Source: Methylobacterium longum
Lineage (GTDB): Bacteria > Pseudomonadota > Alphaproteobacteria > Rhizobiales > Beijerinckiaceae
NCBI RefSeq assembly: GCF_022179385.1
Contig: NZ_BPQS01000003.1
Location: 62,001-126,000 of the forward strand
DNA length: 64,000 bases
Direction: 5' to 3'
The notes under the pieces are model-generated. The model did not search any database, had not been told where the DNA came from, and saw nothing but the letters and a program-made list of their open reading frames with translations. Below, one piece after another: positions 19,077 through 27,739 of this stretch (positions are counted from its first letter, which is position 1; every line of letters begins with the position of its first letter). Both the position numbers and the translations under genes were made by a program.

Positions 19077-20633
19077 TCACTCCCACTCGATCGTGCCTGG
19101 CGGCTTCGAGGTGATGTCGTAGGTCACCCGGTTGATGCCCTTCACCTCGTTGATGATCCGGGTCGCGACCCGACCCAGGAAGGCCATGTCGAACGGGTAG
19201 AAGTCGGCCGTCATGCCGTCCACCGATGTCACGGCCCGGAGCGCGCAGACGTGGTCGTAGGTGCGCCCATCGCCCATCACGCCCACGGTCTTCACAGGCA
19301 GAATCACCGCGAAGGCCTGCCAGATCGTGTCGTAGAGGCCGGCCTGGCGGATCTCGTCGAGGTAGATCGCGTCGGCCTTGCGCAGGGCCTCCAGCTTCTC
19401 GGCGGTGATCGTCCCGGGGCAGCGGATCGCCAGGCCCGGCCCCGGGAAGGGATGGCGGCCGACGAAGGCTTCGGGCAGGCCGAGTTCCTTGCCGAGCACC
19501 CGGACCTCGTCCTTGAACAGCTCGCGGAGCGGCTCCACGAGCTTCATGTTCATGCGCTCGGGCAGTCCGCCGACATTGTGGTGGCTCTTGATCGTCACCG
19601 ACGGGCCGCCGGTGAACGACACGCTCTCGATCACGTCCGGGTAGAGCGTACCCTGCGCGAGGAACTTCGCGCCGCCGATTTTCTTCGACTCCGCTTCGAA
19701 CACGTCAATGAACAGGCGGCCGATCGTCTTCCGCTTGACCTCCGGGTCCGACACGCCTTCGAGCGCCGAGAGGAACATGCCCGAGGCTTCCACGTGGACC
19801 AGCGGGATGTTGTAGTGGTCGCGGAACAGGGCCACGACCTGCTCGGCCTCGCCGAGGCGCAGGAGGCCGTGGTCGACGAACACGCAGGTCAGCTGATCGC
19901 CGATCGCCTCGTGGATCAGCACTGCCGCCACCGCGGAATCGACGCCGCCCGACAGGCCGCAGATCACCTTCTCCGTGCCGACCTGCTCCCGGATCTTGGC
20001 GATGGCCTCCTCGCGATAGGCGCCCATCGTCCAGTCGCCGGAACAGCCGGAGACGTCGCGCACGAAGTTGCGGATCAGCAGGGCGCCGTGCGGCGTGTGC
20101 GCCACCTCCGGGTGGAATTGCACCGCGTAGTAGTTGCGGGCCTCGTCGGCCACCGCCGCGAAGGGCGCGTTCTTGGAGATCGCCACGGTGGTGAAGCCGT
20201 CGGGCAGCTTGGTCACCCGATCGCCGTGGCTCATCCAGACCGGGTATTTCTCGCCCTTGTGCCAGACCCCGTTGAACAACGGACAGTCCGCCAGGATCTC
20301 AACCTCGGCCCGGCCGAATTCCGCGTGATGGCCGCCCTCGACGGCGCCGCCGAGCTGGGCCGCCATGGTCTGCTGGCCGTAGCAGATGCCGAAGACCGGC
20401 ACGCCCGAATCGAACACGAGCTGCGGCGCCCTGGGCGAGGCCTCGACGGTGACCGATTCGGGCCCGCCGGAGAGGATGACGCCCTTGGGCTTCTGCTCGC
20501 GGAACGCGGCCTCCGCTTTCGTGAAGGGCACGATCTCGCAATACACGCCTTCTTCCCGTACGCGACGGGCGATGAGCTGCGTCACCTGAGAGCCGAAATC
20601 GACGATCAGGATCTTGTCGTGGTCGGTGTTCAT
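19077..20633 (-). CDS. guaA: GMP synthase (glutamine-hydrolysing)
   Basis: 518 residues; converts XMP to GMP. Class I glutamine amidotransferase domain (about 1-200) with GICYGQQ and [11 protein letters not shown] pyrophosphatase domain with the PP-loop [18 protein letters not shown]-terminal dimerisation domain ending in the conserved [14 protein letters not shown]. Complete in length. It faces the SGNH gene tail to tail across 75 bases. Confidence 0.98.
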   Translation of the reverse strand: MNTDHDKILIVDFGSQVTQLIARRVREEGVYCEIVPFTKAEAAFREQKPKGVILSGGPESVTVEASPRAPQLVFDSGVPVFGICYGQQTMAAQLGGAVEGGHHAEFGRAEVEILADCPLFNGVWHKGEKYPVWMSHGDRVTKLPDGFTTVAISKNAPFAAVADEARNYYAVQFHPEVAHTPHGALLIRNFVRDVSGCSGDWTMGAYREEAIAKIREQVGTEKVICGLSGGVDSAVAAVLIHEAIGDQLTCVFVDHGLLRLGEAEQVVALFRDHYNIPLVHVEASGMFLSALEGVSDPEVKRKTIGRLFIDVFEAESKKIGGAKFLAQGTLYPDVIESVSFTGGPSVTIKSHHNVGGLPERMNMKLVEPLRELFKDEVRVLGKELGLPEAFVGRHPFPGPGLAIRCPGTITAEKLEALRKADAIYLDEIRQAGLYDTIWQAFAVILPVKTVGVMGDGRTYDHVCALRAVTSVDGMTADFYPFDMAFLGRVATRIINEVKGINRVTYDITSKPPGTIEWE

Positions 20634-20886
20634 CGCGGGCGATTATCCGATGGCCGCGGCGCGTGCAACGCGCGGGTCCGGCGCGGGCTGGGGATCGCGG
20701 CGCAAGTCACGCGCCAAAGTTCACCGGCTTGCCGCGCGCGGCCCCATTGGGGGACGGGGCGGGTGCGCCGCGGAAGCCGTGGCGGCGCCCTCGGGCCGGT
20801 CGCGCACGCGCGCGAGAGTCTCTCGGTGCCCGCCGCCGCGGGTGACTCCGATGCGCCGGCGACGGAAGGCCGTGACCCGCGAGATC

Positions 20887-21306
20887 TCAGTCGAAGTTGC
20901 GGACCTTGGCCGAGCCGCCGAGGCTGATCGCGGGCTTCGGCGCGGCGCCGGCGAGACTGACCTTCTTCTGGCCGGGAGGCGTCTTGGCGCGAAGCTGCGG
21001 GGCTGCCTCCGGCACCGGCCGCGCCGGCTTCAGATGTGCCTGCCCGTGGATCACCGAGCCGATCTCGCCCGCCACGCGGATCAGGTCGTCGCGGTCGCAG
21101 GAGCGCGCAACCTTCAGCCCGAGCTTATGCATGTGGCTCTTACCGTAGAGGTAGGCGGCGAGCTGTGCGCGCTTCAGCGGCGGGATCTCCTCCAGGATCA
21201 GCGGCAGATCGAACTCGTCGGCCCGGTAGACGGAGCCCAGGACCTCGAGGCTGACGGGGCAATCGACTTCGGGCTCGGCGCCGCTCGTCGGATGCGATTG
21301 AGTCAT
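20887..21306 (-). CDS. Hypothetical protein, 139 residues
   Basis: Soluble protein with no family recognised. Residues 15-95 look folded (PVSLEVLGSVYRADEFDLPL, LKRAQLAAYLYGKSHMHKLG, DRDDLIRVAGEIGSVIHG); the last 45 are Pro/Lys/Ala-rich and probably disordered. The start ATG overlaps the stop of the upstream gene (ATGA), so the two are translationally coupled and likely act together. Codon use resembles neighbouring genes. Confidence 0.75.
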   Translation of the reverse strand: MTQSHPTSGAEPEVDCPVSLEVLGSVYRADEFDLPLILEEIPPLKRAQLAAYLYGKSHMHKLGLKVARSCDRDDLIRVAGEIGSVIHGQAHLKPARPVPEAAPQLRAKTPPGQKKVSLAGAAPKPAISLGGSAKVRNFD

Positions 21307-21701
21307 GGATGCCTCTCGGAGATCGACGGATCGGGATGCTGTTCGGATGCCCCGGAGCCGGGGTCGAGTTCAACCCCTATCCGGACCGTGAGGTTCGCGA
21401 TCCGATCCTCCGCGGTGGCGAGGGGCGGTGCGGATGCCGATGCCGGTTCGGGCTTCCAGGCGCCCAGGCAGCCGCGGCAGACGGATTCGATGACCGTTCG
21501 GGCATGGGCCTGCCGCCGCGCCCAGAGCGACTCCCGGGCCACACGCGCCGCCTCGGCGTCCGGCAGGGGCCGGATGCGGATGAACAGAGGCTCCTGCGCG
21601 ACGGCGGTCGCCAGCGTCAGGATGAGCAGGACGAGCGCGGCCGCGAGATCGCGGCGGTGGCAGCGCCGGCGTCGCCGCGTTGACCTCGCCAAACCCGCCA
21701 T
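21303..21701 (-). CDS. Hypothetical secreted or membrane-anchored protein, 132 residues
   Basis: A strongly basic N-terminus (RSTRRRRRCHRR) is followed by a hydrophobic segment DLAAALVLLILTLATAVAQ that reads as a signal peptide ending at AVAQ. The mature part has a CRGC pair, which could bind metal or form a disulfide, and no recognised domain. Very good ribosome site (GGGGGAGGAAC before ATG). Coupled by a 4-base overlap to the downstream 139-residue gene. Confidence 0.7.
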   Translation of the reverse strand: MAGLARSTRRRRRCHRRDLAAALVLLILTLATAVAQEPLFIRIRPLPDAEAARVARESLWARRQAHARTVIESVCRGCLGAWKPEPASASAPPLATAEDRIANLTVRIGVELDPGSGASEQHPDPSISERHP

Positions 21702-21985
21702 GTTCCTCCCCCGTGGCGTACCGAGCCCGTTACCTCGCGCCTTACGGTAAATCGGATCTTAACGACCGCAGGACGCGGTAAAGACGCCATGCTCCCGATC
21801 CCGCCCGAGCCGGATCGTGCCTCACCGACAGCTGGGCAAATGACCCCTGTCGCCCGCGTGTCGCGTCACCCAACGGCCGGGGGCGACGGAGCGAGGCCGC
21901 ACTCCGTCCGCCGAGTTGATCGACACGGCTTCGGTCGTCCGCCTGCGGCCGCCTGCCGATGACCACGGGCCGATGCCGGATCCGG

Positions 21986-23359
21986 TCACCGGCCGGACGA
22001 AGCGGATGCGGGCCTGAGCGGCGCGGCAGACCCAGCCGGATCGCCGCCTCCGGCCTCCTGATCGATCCGGCGCCGCTCTTGCGCGCGCCCGAGCCAGACG
22101 CTGTTCACGAGCCACGCCATGGAGAGCGGGACGGCGACGCCCGCGATGCTCGCGCTACCGAGCCCGATCCCCTGGATGCCGGTGAACGACCACGCGCCCA
22201 CCTGATCGCCCAGGCGGTAGACCACCGTGTCGATGAAGCTCTTGGCCTTGTAGCGGTCCTCGCGCGGGACCACGGTGAACAGCACCTCCCGCACCGGCCG
22301 GGCGATGGCGAAGTTTCCCGCGCGGCGCAGCACCTGGAAGGCGACGATGACGCCGATCGTCGGCCACACCGCCAGCGCCGCGAACCCCAGGATGCTGAAG
22401 GCCGGCAGGATCCCGAGCGTGAAGGCGACGCCCAGCCGGTTCACGATCCGGCCGGTGAGGAAGAGCTGGATGCCGAGCGTCAGCACGTTCACGGCCAGGT
22501 CGACGCTGGCGAAGAAGGCGGTCTGGGAACCCCGGTCGGGGAAGCTGCGCTTCGCGATGCCCGCCTGCTCGAAGTACAGGAACGTGGACGTCACGGAGAA
22601 CAGCAGCAGGAACAGCGATATGTTGAGCAGGTAGGGTGACGCCAGGGTCCGCGTGACGCCCGCCAGAACACTGCCGCCGATCGTCCGGTCCTGCCCGTCC
22701 TCCACACCCTGCCCGCTGCCCGGCACCTCATGGAGGCGGGTCGAGAGAACCGCCAGGCCGCGCATGCAGAACACCGCGAGTTCCAGGAGGAGCACGGCGC
22801 AGAGCATCAGGCCCCAGGTCGGAACATTCTTGGCGAGGATGGCCGTGGTGGCCGAGCCCGCGATGGCGCCCACCGTCGCCCCGGCCGCGATGAAGCCGAA
22901 CAGCCGCTTGCCCTGCGCGTTCGAGAACACGTCGACGATCGTCGCCCAGAAGATCGACACCACGAACAGGTTGAAGATCGACAACCAAACGAAGAACACC
23001 CGGCCGGTCCAAATCCCCCATTCCGGCGGCGCCAGGTAAAGCGTCAGCGCGAAGGCGAGGATGTTGGCGGCGAAGAACCGATAGGTGATCGGCACGAAGC
23101 GCGCCCGCGGCATGCGCTTCACCAGGTAGGCGAAGGGCAGGTTGAGGCACAACATGCCGACCAGGGTGGCGGTGAACAACCACGGCAGGTTCTCGATGCC
23201 GCCGGCGACGCCCATCTGATCGCGGATCGGCCGCAGCACGTAGTAGGCCGCCAGAATCGAGAAGATGTAGGCCCAGGACCACGCCAGCGCCCGGCCTTCG
23301 CCGGGCTGAACGTCGATCAGGCGCGCGAGCGGACCGCGGACGGGTACCGGTTCAGACAT
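21986..23359 (-). CDS. MFS-type carrier related to NTP/NDP exchange transporters (Npt1/Npt2-like)
   Basis: 457 residues with about 12 hydrophobic helices. The first helix region AYYVLRPIRDQMGVAGG is the mark of the ATP/ADP translocase-like branch that also occurs in free-living bacteria; NAQGKRLFGFIAAGATVGAIAGS and FQVLRRAGNFAIARPVREVLFTVVPREDRYKAK are also typical. In intracellular bacteria this fold exchanges host ATP for ADP; in free-living relatives the substrate is unknown and need not be a nucleotide. It stands alone; the 158-base gap upstream holds an inverted repeat. Confidence 0.8.
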   Translation of the reverse strand: MSEPVPVRGPLARLIDVQPGEGRALAWSWAYIFSILAAYYVLRPIRDQMGVAGGIENLPWLFTATLVGMLCLNLPFAYLVKRMPRARFVPITYRFFAANILAFALTLYLAPPEWGIWTGRVFFVWLSIFNLFVVSIFWATIVDVFSNAQGKRLFGFIAAGATVGAIAGSATTAILAKNVPTWGLMLCAVLLLELAVFCMRGLAVLSTRLHEVPGSGQGVEDGQDRTIGGSVLAGVTRTLASPYLLNISLFLLLFSVTSTFLYFEQAGIAKRSFPDRGSQTAFFASVDLAVNVLTLGIQLFLTGRIVNRLGVAFTLGILPAFSILGFAALAVWPTIGVIVAFQVLRRAGNFAIARPVREVLFTVVPREDRYKAKSFIDTVVYRLGDQVGAWSFTGIQGIGLGSASIAGVAVPLSMAWLVNSVWLGRAQERRRIDQEAGGGDPAGSAAPLRPASASSGR

Positions 23360-23418
23360 CGACCGATCTCACCGGCTCTCCCGCATCGGCGCCCACGATT
23401 GTCGACCGGACCGGCATG

Positions 23419-23442
23419 CCCTCCCCGCCGACGGGGGAAGGG
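23419..23442. repeat. Imperfect inverted repeat, REP-like
   Basis: CCCTCCCC followed by a 6-base loop and GGGGGAAGGG forms an 8-bp stem with one or two bulged bases. It lies between the F420-like oxidoreductase stop and the start of the MFS gene, both on the minus strand. Such CCCTCCCC/GGGGAGGG palindromes are common between genes in GC-rich alphaproteobacteria; it could act as a weak transcription or mRNA-decay barrier. Confidence 0.4.
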
Positions 23443-23517
23443 ACCCGGCCGACCCGGATGCGGTCACCGCGCTCCGGGCACCGGCGAGAGAGAAGCGGGC
23501 ACACCCCGCCTCCGCCC

Positions 23518-24261
23518 TCAACGACCCAATCCGAGCTTCTCCTTCAGTTCCGGCGCCGTGACGTCGTGGCCGAAGCCCGGCGAACCCATGGCGAACTTGT
23601 CGGCATCCTTCAGCGGTCCGACCACGACCGGATCGAAGCCGGCGTCCCGGATCAGACCCTCCGCGACCTTCAGCGCCTCGGGATCGTCTCCGGCGATCGG
23701 AATCGCCATGCGGCCACCGGCGCGTCCCTTGCCGCCGTCGGCGCCCTCCTTCGCGAAGATCTTGTAGTTGGCTGCATTGAACGCCCGAACGAGCTTGGCG
23801 CCGGGGAAGTACTTGGCCGTGGTCGTGCCGACGCCGTTCGCCGTGACCTCGTCGTAGAGCGCCCCGTCCCGCTTCTGGGTGGCGTTGCCGGCATCGAGGA
23901 CGATCTTGCCCTTGAGGGCCGGGCCGACTTCCTTCGCGAGATCCGGATAGGCCTTGTAGGGGACCGCGATGAACACGGCGTCGCCGAACGCGACCGCCTC
24001 TTCGGGCGTGCCTGCCTTCGCCTTGGGACCGAGGTCTCCGACCATCGAAGCCAGGGTTTCCGGATGGCGCGACGCGAACATCACTTCATGGCCGTCCTTG
24101 ACCCAGAGCGTCCCGATCGTGCCGCCGATATTGCCGGCGCCGATCACCCCGATCCGGATCTTCTTGGCGGAGTCCTGCGCCAGAGCCGGCAGGCTGGCGG
24201 CCAGGGTCAGCCCTGCCGCCAGGGCGAATGCCGCGCGGCGGGTGGTGCGATCAAACCGCAT
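23518..24261 (-). CDS. NADPH-dependent F420 reductase-like oxidoreductase with a signal peptide
   Basis: 247 residues. The N-terminus RTTRRAAFALAAGLTLAASLPALAQ reads as an export signal ending at ALAQ, with a twin Arg. Immediately after it comes a Rossmann NAD(P) site (IRIGVIGAGNIGGTIG, then SRHPE at the end of the second strand), and the F420-dependent NADP reductase / ProC-like fold continues (AVFIAVPYKAYPDLAKEV, GKIVLDAGNATQ, LVRAFNAANYKIF). The start ATG has GGAGA 9 bases upstream and overlaps the end of the upstream aldo/keto reductase gene by 11 bases. Export of an NAD(P) enzyme is unusual; it could fold with its cofactor and leave by Tat. Confidence 0.85.
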   Translation of the reverse strand: MRFDRTTRRAAFALAAGLTLAASLPALAQDSAKKIRIGVIGAGNIGGTIGTLWVKDGHEVMFASRHPETLASMVGDLGPKAKAGTPEEAVAFGDAVFIAVPYKAYPDLAKEVGPALKGKIVLDAGNATQKRDGALYDEVTANGVGTTTAKYFPGAKLVRAFNAANYKIFAKEGADGGKGRAGGRMAIPIAGDDPEALKVAEGLIRDAGFDPVVVGPLKDADKFAMGSPGFGHDVTAPELKEKLGLGR

Positions 24262-25156
24262 CGATGAAAGTCTCCATCTGTTTGCGCTGCGCCGCGTCCG
24301 GGAGCTTGCCCCGGGCGGCGCCGAGGTTGTCCTCGACATAGGCAGCCTTGGCCATGCCGGGAATCGGGCAGGTCACGGCCGGGTTGCCGAGCACGTACTT
24401 GAGGAAGAACTGCGGCCAGCTCGCGCAGCCGAGATCCTTGGCCACAGACGGCAATTCCCTGCCCTGGACCGCCTTGAACAGGCGGTCACGGCCGAATGGC
24501 ACGTTGGTCATCACCGCCACCCCCCGGTCTGCGGCGAGCGGAAGCACCCGTTCGGCGGCGGCGCGATTGTCGATGGCGTAATTGACCTGGATGAAATCGA
24601 GGGTCTCGCGCTTCATCACGGCTTCGAGGGCCTCGAGCTGGTCGTCGCGCCACACGGTGACGCCGACGTAGCGGATCCGCTTCCGGCTCTTCAGGTCCCG
24701 CAGCACCGCGAGATTGTCGTTCACGTCGATCAGGTTGTGGACTGCCACGAGGTCGATCGCATCCACCCGCATCCGCTTGAGGGACCGCTCGAATTCCGCA
24801 AGCGTCTGGTCGTGGCCCGTCGTATCGACCTTGCTGGCGAGGAAGATCTTCTCGCGCAATCCGGCCGCAGCCAGGATCACGCCGAGCACGTCCTCGGCGG
24901 TGCCGTAGCTCGGGGCGGTGTCGATCACCGTGCCGCCCCGTGAGACGAAGGCCTGCACGGCCTCCTTGAGAGGCGCGACCTTGTCGGGCACCGGCTCGAC
25001 CTCGTAGCGCCGGGAGGTGCCGATACCGATCGCCGGCAGCATTTCGCCGGTGGAGGGGATCGGCCGGCGTATCAACGGTTCGGCCGCGTGCCCGAGACGC
25101 GCCGCGAGCGGCGCGAGGGTTGCGGCCGCGATGACGGCACGTCGGGATACGGGCAA
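24251..25156 (-). CDS. Aldo/keto reductase with a Tat-type signal
   Basis: 301 residues. N-terminus MPVSRRAVIAAATLAPLAAR has a twin Arg followed by a hydrophobic stretch and a cleavage-like GHAAE, then an aldo/keto reductase barrel. The catalytic tetrad can be seen as DTAPSYG (Asp, Tyr), LASKV (Lys) and LVAVHN (His). The start is TTG with GGAGG 6 bases upstream. It overlaps the downstream F420-like gene by 11 bases, so two exported NAD(P)-type oxidoreductases are co-translated. Substrate unknown. Confidence 0.87.
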   Translation of the reverse strand: MPVSRRAVIAAATLAPLAARLGHAAEPLIRRPIPSTGEMLPAIGIGTSRRYEVEPVPDKVAPLKEAVQAFVSRGGTVIDTAPSYGTAEDVLGVILAAAGLREKIFLASKVDTTGHDQTLAEFERSLKRMRVDAIDLVAVHNLIDVNDNLAVLRDLKSRKRIRYVGVTVWRDDQLEALEAVMKRETLDFIQVNYAIDNRAAAERVLPLAADRGVAVMTNVPFGRDRLFKAVQGRELPSVAKDLGCASWPQFFLKYVLGNPAVTCPIPGMAKAAYVEDNLGAARGKLPDAAQRKQMETFIDAV

Positions 25157-25257
25157 GGCCGGCCTCCGATGGGATCAGGATGCCGGTACGAGATAGGGCG
25201 CCGCGCGGCGATGTGTATTCGTTATTCTCACGCTTGCGTGAGCGGACCGGCCGCCGG

Positions 25258-25596
25258 TCAATCCTCCTCCGGCGGATCTTCGAACTCGGCTCCTTCCGTA
25301 TCCGGGGCGATGCGGAACCGGTACTCGTCGATGGTCAGGAACGCCCGGTGTGCGACCTGCGGATCGATCCCGTCGCGCACGACCAGCGTCTGGAAATCGA
25401 TGAACAGCCGCGCGATCCGCGCGTCCTCCGACAGGGTGGCGAGCGCCGACGAACTGGCGCCCGCGCGCATCATGTACCGCTTCGCCTCGGTTGCTCCTTC
25501 GACCGCGGGCAGAACGGCGACCTGCCCGGCGGTCTCGGGTTTCAGCTCCGCCCATCGGACGGGTGTCCAGGCGATGATGGCCTCGGTCTGCTTCAT
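25258..25596 (-). CDS. Hypothetical protein, 112 residues
   Basis: Soluble protein beginning MKQTEAIIAWTPVRWAELKP and ending in an acidic tail EFEDPPEED. No family recognised. GGAG lies 7 bases before the ATG; the 13 bases around this site (25598-25610) are identical to those before the CHRD gene. Separate from the aldo/keto reductase by about 100 bases. Confidence 0.65.
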   Translation of the reverse strand: MKQTEAIIAWTPVRWAELKPETAGQVAVLPAVEGATEAKRYMMRAGASSSALATLSEDARIARLFIDFQTLVVRDGIDPQVAHRAFLTIDEYRFRIAPDTEGAEFEDPPEED

Positions 25597-25659
25597 CCGA
25601 ACGCTCCGGGAGGTGAGCCTTCGCCTAACCGGGCCCGGTGCGCCCGTCGAGACGCCGTC

Positions 25660-26100
25660 TCAGCGCCCCCGCTCGACCTGACCGCGGAGCTCGCCCTTGG
25701 GATTGGCCGCGGTGTGAAGGTTGAAGTAGAGCCGGCCGCCCTCGAGGTCGGCGGCCTTGGCGTCGTCCAGCGTGGCTTCACCGGAGAACGGGCTGCTCGC
25801 CGCGGTCACCGGAACCAGCACGCCGGCATTCTCGCCGGCCTTGGCCGGACCGTGGAAATGCGCGGCCGTGACCGGTCCGGTGAGACCGCCATACGATCCC
25901 GTCCAGCTGAGCCGCTTGGTGGCCGGATCGAAGGTCGCGTTGACCTCGCCGGAGCCCTGCGACTGCGTCGCCGGCACTTCGCTGCTACCGCTCATGGTCG
26001 CCCGGTAGGCGACGCCCGCCGCCAGGGCGGGAGACGCGACGAGCGGCGTCGCCGCCAAGGCGAGAAGGATTGCGAAACGGGGTTTGACGCAGCTGGTCAT
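25660..26100 (-). CDS. CHRD domain-containing secreted protein
   Basis: 146 residues. Signal peptide about 1-28 (ending SPALAA). The mature part is a single CHRD domain: YRATMSGSSEVPATQSQGSG, the GPVTAAHFHGPA histidine motif, and LEGGRLYFNLHTAANPKGELRGQV at the C-terminus. CHRD domains occur in chordin and many bacterial secreted proteins; molecular role unknown. ATG start with GGAG 6 bases upstream. Confidence 0.92.
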   Translation of the reverse strand: MTSCVKPRFAILLALAATPLVASPALAAGVAYRATMSGSSEVPATQSQGSGEVNATFDPATKRLSWTGSYGGLTGPVTAAHFHGPAKAGENAGVLVPVTAASSPFSGEATLDDAKAADLEGGRLYFNLHTAANPKGELRGQVERGR

Positions 26101-26334
26101 CGAACGCTCCGGGTTGGCGGGCCCATGATCCGGGCCACCGGATCAACATAGGGGAGCCGGCCAAACCGGACACGGCAGGCCGACGTGCCGTCCGCGCGGG
26201 GAGTGACACGCACGCAGCACCTTCAGCGCAGAAGGAATCTGCGCAGGACCCGCCGTGGACCGTTGACACCCTGCACCCGGCCTACCTATACCCCGGCCAC
26301 TCGACGCACCGTCCTCCGGGGCGGCTCGGCTTGG

Positions 26335-26411
26335 GGCGGGGTAGCTCAGTTGGTTAGAGCAGAGGAATCATAATCCTTGTGTCGGCGGTTCAAATCCGTC
26401 CCTCGCTACCA
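26335..26411 (+). tRNA. tRNA-Met (anticodon CAT), elongator type
   Basis: A 77-base cloverleaf can be drawn: acceptor GGCGGGG pairs with CCTCGCT (two G-U pairs), D-arm GCTC/GAGC, anticodon stem GAGGA/TCCTT around loop ATCATAA (CAT), T-arm GGCGG/CCGTC around TTCAAAT, and an encoded CCA end. The lack of the GGG/CCC anticodon stem and of a C1:A72 mismatch argues against initiator tRNA. CAT could also belong to tRNA-Ile with a lysidine, but the sequence resembles alphaproteobacterial elongator Met. Confidence 0.93.
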
Positions 26412-26421
26412 TCGTTGCTCG

Positions 26422-26454
26422 AAGCCCCGCTGTCCGTAAGCGGGGCTTTTTGTT
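26422..26454 (+). terminator. Intrinsic terminator of tRNA-Met
   Basis: A 10-bp perfect stem (AAGCCCCGCT at 26422-26431 and AGCGGGGCTT at 26439-26448, 7-base loop) runs directly into TTTTTG. It begins 11 bases after the tRNA CCA end, on the same strand. Confidence 0.92.
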
Positions 26455-26623
26455 TGTCTGACCCGTGTCCCGCCCTATGCGCGCGTTCGGCGGATCCGGG
26501 CCGCCGCGCGTTGCGAGGCTCACGGTGACGCCCGGACGATCCGAGGTCGATCGTAATCGGATCGAAGGCCGTTCGCCGCATCCTGACGGCGACTCGCTCC
26601 TGGGCCCAGGTGCTCCGCCTCCG

Positions 26624-27556
26624 ATGCCCACGCGCCGCGCGCTCATGTCCCGCCCTGTCCTGACCGGAACGCTGATCGCGGCGGGCGGGCTCCTGAGCAC
26701 CGGTTATGCGACCGCGCTGGAGCCGCACCGCGTTCAGGTGACATCCTATCGCCTGTCGCCACCTAACTGGCCGGGTGGGCTCCGTCTGCGCGTCGCGGTC
26801 CTGACGGATTTCCACGCGCATCCGCGCTGCATGGGCGAGACCGAGATCGCGGCCGTGGTTTCACGCACCAACGCCCTCGCGCCGGACGTCACGGTCCTGC
26901 TCGGCGATTACGGCTCGCAGAGCACGGGTCCGGTGCCCTTCGAGACGGTCGCGCGACTCTTGAGCGGCCTGGAGGCGCCGAAGGGCGTCTACGCCATCCA
27001 GGGCAACCACGACTGGGGCGACGACCGCGAGGCGCGGCGTCGCGGTCACGGTCCGACGCGGGCTGAGCGTGCGCTGAGGGAAGCCGGCCTCGGTTTCCTG
27101 GAGAACGCCGTTGCGCGCCTCGATCTTCCGGTTCCGCTGTGGCTCGCCGGACTGGAGAGCGAGATGACGCCGCGTGTGCCGCAAGCCCCGGCGCTGCTCG
27201 ATCGCCATCGACTGTCCGTCCTCGGTCGGACGCTGCAGCACGTGCCGCCCGGCGAGCCGGTGATCCTGCTGGCGCACGAACCCGACATCTTCGCCCTCGA
27301 CCTCGATTCGCGGATCGTCCTGACGCTCTCGGGCCACACGCATGGCGGCCAGATCCGGATCCTGGGCTGGTCGCCCTGGATCCCCTCGCGCTACGGCCTG
27401 CGCTACGCCTATGGCCACGTCGTGGAGCGCGGCCGCGACCTCCTCGTATCGGCCGGGCTCGGATCGCACTTCGTGGCCGGACGGCCGGTCCGGCTCGGTG
27501 TCCCACCGGAGATCGTCATCGTCGACATCGCGGCAGCGGAGGCCAACACGTCCTGA
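26624..27556 (+). CDS. Metallophosphoesterase, membrane-associated
   Basis: 310 residues. N-terminal hydrophobic segment (PVLTGTLIAAGGLLSTGYATAL) as signal or anchor. Calcineurin-like dinuclear metal motifs are complete: TDFHAHP (DxH), LLGDYGS (GD), IQGNHDWGDD (GNHD), AHEPD and SGHTHGGQI (GHxH). The layout resembles YkuE/YaeI-type phosphoesterases, some of which cleave UDP-diacylglucosamine or phospholipids. The start was set at MPTRRALMSRP; upstream in-frame sequence is not protein-like. Downstream of the tRNA terminator, so it has its own promoter. Confidence 0.9.
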   Translation: MPTRRALMSRPVLTGTLIAAGGLLSTGYATALEPHRVQVTSYRLSPPNWPGGLRLRVAVLTDFHAHPRCMGETEIAAVVSRTNALAPDVTVLLGDYGSQSTGPVPFETVARLLSGLEAPKGVYAIQGNHDWGDDREARRRGHGPTRAERALREAGLGFLENAVARLDLPVPLWLAGLESEMTPRVPQAPALLDRHRLSVLGRTLQHVPPGEPVILLAHEPDIFALDLDSRIVLTLSGHTHGGQIRILGWSPWIPSRYGLRYAYGHVVERGRDLLVSAGLGSHFVAGRPVRLGVPPEIVIVDIAAAEANTS

Positions 27557-27739
27557 CGGCGAAGCCGGTCCTTGCCCCGCGCTCCTCGCATGGACGGAGC
27601 GCCTGTGGGTCCTCGTCTGCGCGACCGCCCGGGCCGGCGATCACGTCGGACGCGACACGGCCGGTCCCCCGCCGGCGCCAAGTCCCCCCGTGCCGGCTCG
27701 CACCGGCGGACCGGTCTCAGCGGCGTCACGAACTCTGCC

